Shown one piece after another: positions 57,484-59,207 of a stretch of DNA of 59,207 bases (positions within the stretch are counted from its first letter, which is position 1; every line of letters starts with the position of its first letter). Position numbers and translations under genes: made by a program. The notes beneath the pieces were generated by a model. The model saw nothing but the letters and a program-made list of their open reading frames with translations. It did no database searches and had not been told where the DNA came from. Origin of the DNA: Granulicella sp. (lineage in GTDB: Bacteria; Acidobacteriota; Terriglobia; Terriglobales; Acidobacteriaceae); assembly GCA_025357875.1 (NCBI GenBank), contig JANYLK010000114.1, forward strand, positions 1 through 59,207, given 5' to 3'.

Positions 57484-57742
57484 TTACCCTCATTTGCAAC
57501 TTTTGCAGGCTTGACACAAGAAGACGTTTTCTCAATCAACATAGGAACATGGCAAGCGTTATTGAAGGTTGTCAAGAAAAAACAACAAAATGCCTCAGCA
57601 ATCTTTGATCCGCATTTGGCCAAAAGTGACGCCGTGCTCCAAGTACACGAGGCCTGGCTTTTGTTGGTCGGCTTGAAGAATTGACAACGCAAAGCCACGT
57701 AGCGGGAATGCTTGCGTTTGCTCGGAGAGCGAGCAGACACTT
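57484..57742. other. Gap between GH5-like gene and recombinase remnant
   Basis: A 69-residue open frame (57475-57684, plus) overlaps the start of the GH5-like gene and shows no motif, so it is not annotated. The gap is AT-rich at its left end and may hold the GH5-like promoter. Confidence 0.4.
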
Positions 57743-58060
57743 TCAATGTTGCCGGTTTACACCTGATTGCGCACCGCAACGGGTTAGCCGGTCGACTTTG
57801 TAGACGACGACCGTATCGATTGATTTGCGAGCAATGGCCTCGAGCAGCTTCTTGAGAGTAGACCACCCCATGTTCTCACCGGAGAATCCGCCGTCGTCGT
57901 ATGCTTCTCGGGCCACCTGCCAGCCTTCATGTTGCTGGCTGAGGATATATGCCTCGCAGGCTTCCCGTTGAGCGTGGAGCGAATTGAACGACTGATCCAA
58001 GCCCTCTTCGGAAGATTTGCGGGTGTAGATTGCGCATCGGATCCGGGGAGATGGGCTCAT
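57743..58060 (-). pseudogene. Serine recombinase, truncated N-terminal domain
   Basis: From ATG 58060 the frame gives a large-serine-recombinase catalytic start: RCAIYTRKSSEEGLDQSFNS carries the catalytic Ser, followed by LHAQREACEAYI and YDDGGFSGENM, and ending VVVYKVDRLTR. After DRLTR it breaks into 11 unrelated residues and stops. A full protein would have over 400 residues with a DNA-binding part, so this is a dead fragment of a mobile element. Its start overlaps the DUF2924 stop as ATGA, the normal arrangement of this gene pair. Confidence 0.85.
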
Positions 58061-58496
58061 TGCGCTTTCGCTTTCGTTCCGAAGAACAAGGGGCCAGACC
58101 AACGTGTCCCATTGATCTTTCTCGCGATTTGGGACAGATTGCTGAACAGTTTGCCGTGATAGGTAAAGGTGCCGTACGAGACTGGTACCTTGTGGACTTC
58201 GCCCTTCCAGGAACGTACGAGGCCGGTGCCATGGTGCAGACCCGACGAGCCCCGGTCCCGGGACTGTTTTCCCGGGTCGACGGCCTTGGCAAATCTCTCG
58301 TAGTTTTCTTCGGGTTGTGTTCGCTAGGCCGCCGTACTCCCGCTCCTGGATTCGGTAGGCAAGGGTGGAAACCATCTGATTCTTCCGCAGCGATGCAGGG
58401 GGGCGCCGCTCTAAAGTTTTTGGCCCAGATGGAGAGCAATTCGGCTTTATTCATGGCCGAAAGGCCTGCAATCTGCACCGAAATTGCTGTATCCAT
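58057..58496 (-). pseudogene. DUF2924 protein, frameshifted
   Basis: DUF2924 proteins accompany serine recombinases in mobile elements. ATG 58496 has GAGGAG upstream and reads IAGLSAMNKAELLSIWAKNF. After a shift near 58360 the next frame gives LAYRIQEREYGGLANTTRRK, and after another shift near 58240 the third frame gives HHGTGLVRSWKGEVHKVPV through KINGTRWSGPLFFGTKAKAQ and stop. All three parts are in order, so the gene was complete and then gained two small indels. It supports a degraded integrated element at this end. Confidence 0.85.
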
Positions 58497-59207
58497 AGGT
58501 CTCCTCGGCCGTTCCTCCTTCATACGGAGAGCGGGCCTAGACACAGTGCCGCTCTGCTTGGGCGGACGGCCAAGTCGTTATTGGGGCGATATCGGAGACG
58601 GTTGGAGGGCCTCTGGTCGAGCCGAGAAGACGGGGGCTCTCGCTACTTGATATGAGGCTCGTAGAGTAAGCGTCTCACAAGGACCATCGCTATGTGGTGG
58701 CTGTAAGGTGCTGCCACTAACGGACGAAGCACCGCACAATTATCTGATTGCCACCGGAAGCAGAGAGTCTTGAACTCGCACCTACGCAAAGGGCAGCAAG
58801 ATAATTCACTGTCAGAAACTTCTTTTCAATCGCGGCCCGGTCCCCGAACTCGCCACGAAGCGGATTTTAGCGGTAGTTCAGGATCCTTCCCGGGTGCCCT
58901 TCATTAAATCGCGACAAGGCAAGTGGGAGATGGCTAAACGAAACTCTAAACGTAAGTTAAGCGGAAAACGCGCTTCGCTTGGTCGAAAAATCGCGCGAAT
59001 CTCTCGGTGTCGTACCAACAGCCGAGGGATGAGCCGCTCGGGCTCCTCTTATTTACGGGATGCCGCCATTAGCAAATTCTGCACGCTTGGCAAGACCATA
59101 TCTGTTAGTTCAGCGGTTGCAGGACTGATTGCCTTCAGCGTTTCTGCATCCTGCGTGGAGTGAGATAACCGGCGATGTGTTTCGATCGCATCCAGTGCTG
59201 CTAATCC
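58497..59207. other. Right-end stretch with possible tRNA-like arm
   Basis: On the minus strand 58749-58782 reads TGCGAGTTCAAGACTC then TCTGCTTCCGGTGGCA, resembling the T-arm and acceptor end of a tRNA-Leu (TTCRANN loop, one stem mismatch). No anticodon arm follows convincingly, so it is at most a tRNA remnant or attachment scar. A 78-residue basic frame from 58930 (MAKRNSKRKLSGKRASLG) has GGGAG directly abutting the ATG and no known domain; I do not claim it as a gene. Confidence 0.35.

Noticed and set aside
57475..57684. A 69-residue frame beside the GH5-like gene
   Set aside because: It overlaps the GH5-like start in the opposite direction, lacks a ribosome binding site and has no family resemblance.
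58749..58782. A complete tRNA gene
   Set aside because: Only a T-arm and acceptor-like piece fits. No anticodon stem with a proper loop can be folded, so it is noted only as a possible remnant.
58930..59163. A basic 78-residue frame near the right edge
   Set aside because: The GGGAG directly abuts the ATG with no spacing, and the composition is low-complexity basic. Too weak to call a gene.
1..59207. CRISPR arrays, rRNA genes, prophage structural genes
   Set aside because: I saw no regularly spaced repeats, no rRNA-like conserved blocks and no phage structural proteins anywhere in the window.

Overview
The window looks like a chromosomal carbohydrate-use region of a soil acidobacterium (Acidobacteriota, most likely Terriglobia/Acidobacteriaceae). 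The evidence is two very large TonB-dependent receptors of the Oar-like type (carboxypeptidase-regulatory N-terminus, 1105 and 1231 aa), many secreted glycoside hydrolases and related proteins, and DUF5107-TPR and DUF2924/serine-recombinase genes. This assignment is inferred from gene families, not from a marker gene.

Layout. 1-4.6 kb: a PAS histidine kinase, an IS1182-like transposase scrap, a fasciclin-domain protein and two receptor fragments out of order. 4.6-17.4 kb: a leftward receptor-GH31 operon, a CE2-type esterase, GH92, a frameshifted lipoprotein and a GDSL esterase. 18-22.7 kb: a rightward operon (Gfo/Idh oxidoreductase, TIM-barrel epimerase, GH88 unsaturated uronyl hydrolase, SDR). 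Its upstream part is a deletion scar joining the start of a NagB-like gene to the end of a sodium symporter gene. 23-38.5 kb: a second oxidoreductase, two AgaR-like DeoR regulators, a sodium:solute symporter, another TIM-barrel epimerase, an amidohydrolase pseudogene, a beta-helix protein, a DUF4832-like protein, a 2-hydroxyacid dehydrogenase and a heparinase II/III-like lyase. 38.5-50.6 kb: DUF5107-TPR, a GH74-like propeller, the second receptor, a CBM9-like protein and an intact amidohydrolase. 50.9-57.5 kb: an APC permease, AgaZ/KbaZ-like, AgaS-like and PfkB proteins, and a GH5-like enzyme. 57.7-59.2 kb: remains of a DUF2924/serine-recombinase element.

Working model (inference). Secreted lyases and hydrolases cut a polymer containing uronic acid and hexosamine. 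The receptors import oligosaccharides. GH88, the oxidoreductases, the epimerases and the SDR process the unsaturated uronic acid. An Aga-type branch (AgaS deaminase/isomerase, PfkB kinase, AgaZ) processes galactosamine- or tagatose-type sugar phosphates. The two AgaR-like regulators probably act on AACGAAA-type motifs that recur between divergent genes across about 30 kb, including a 13-bp word present identically 8.7 kb apart in opposite orientation.

The locus is also eroding. There are at least nine broken genes or gene fragments between the intact genes. The GalNAc kinase and deacetylase steps and a GatY/KbaY aldolase partner are not visible in this window.
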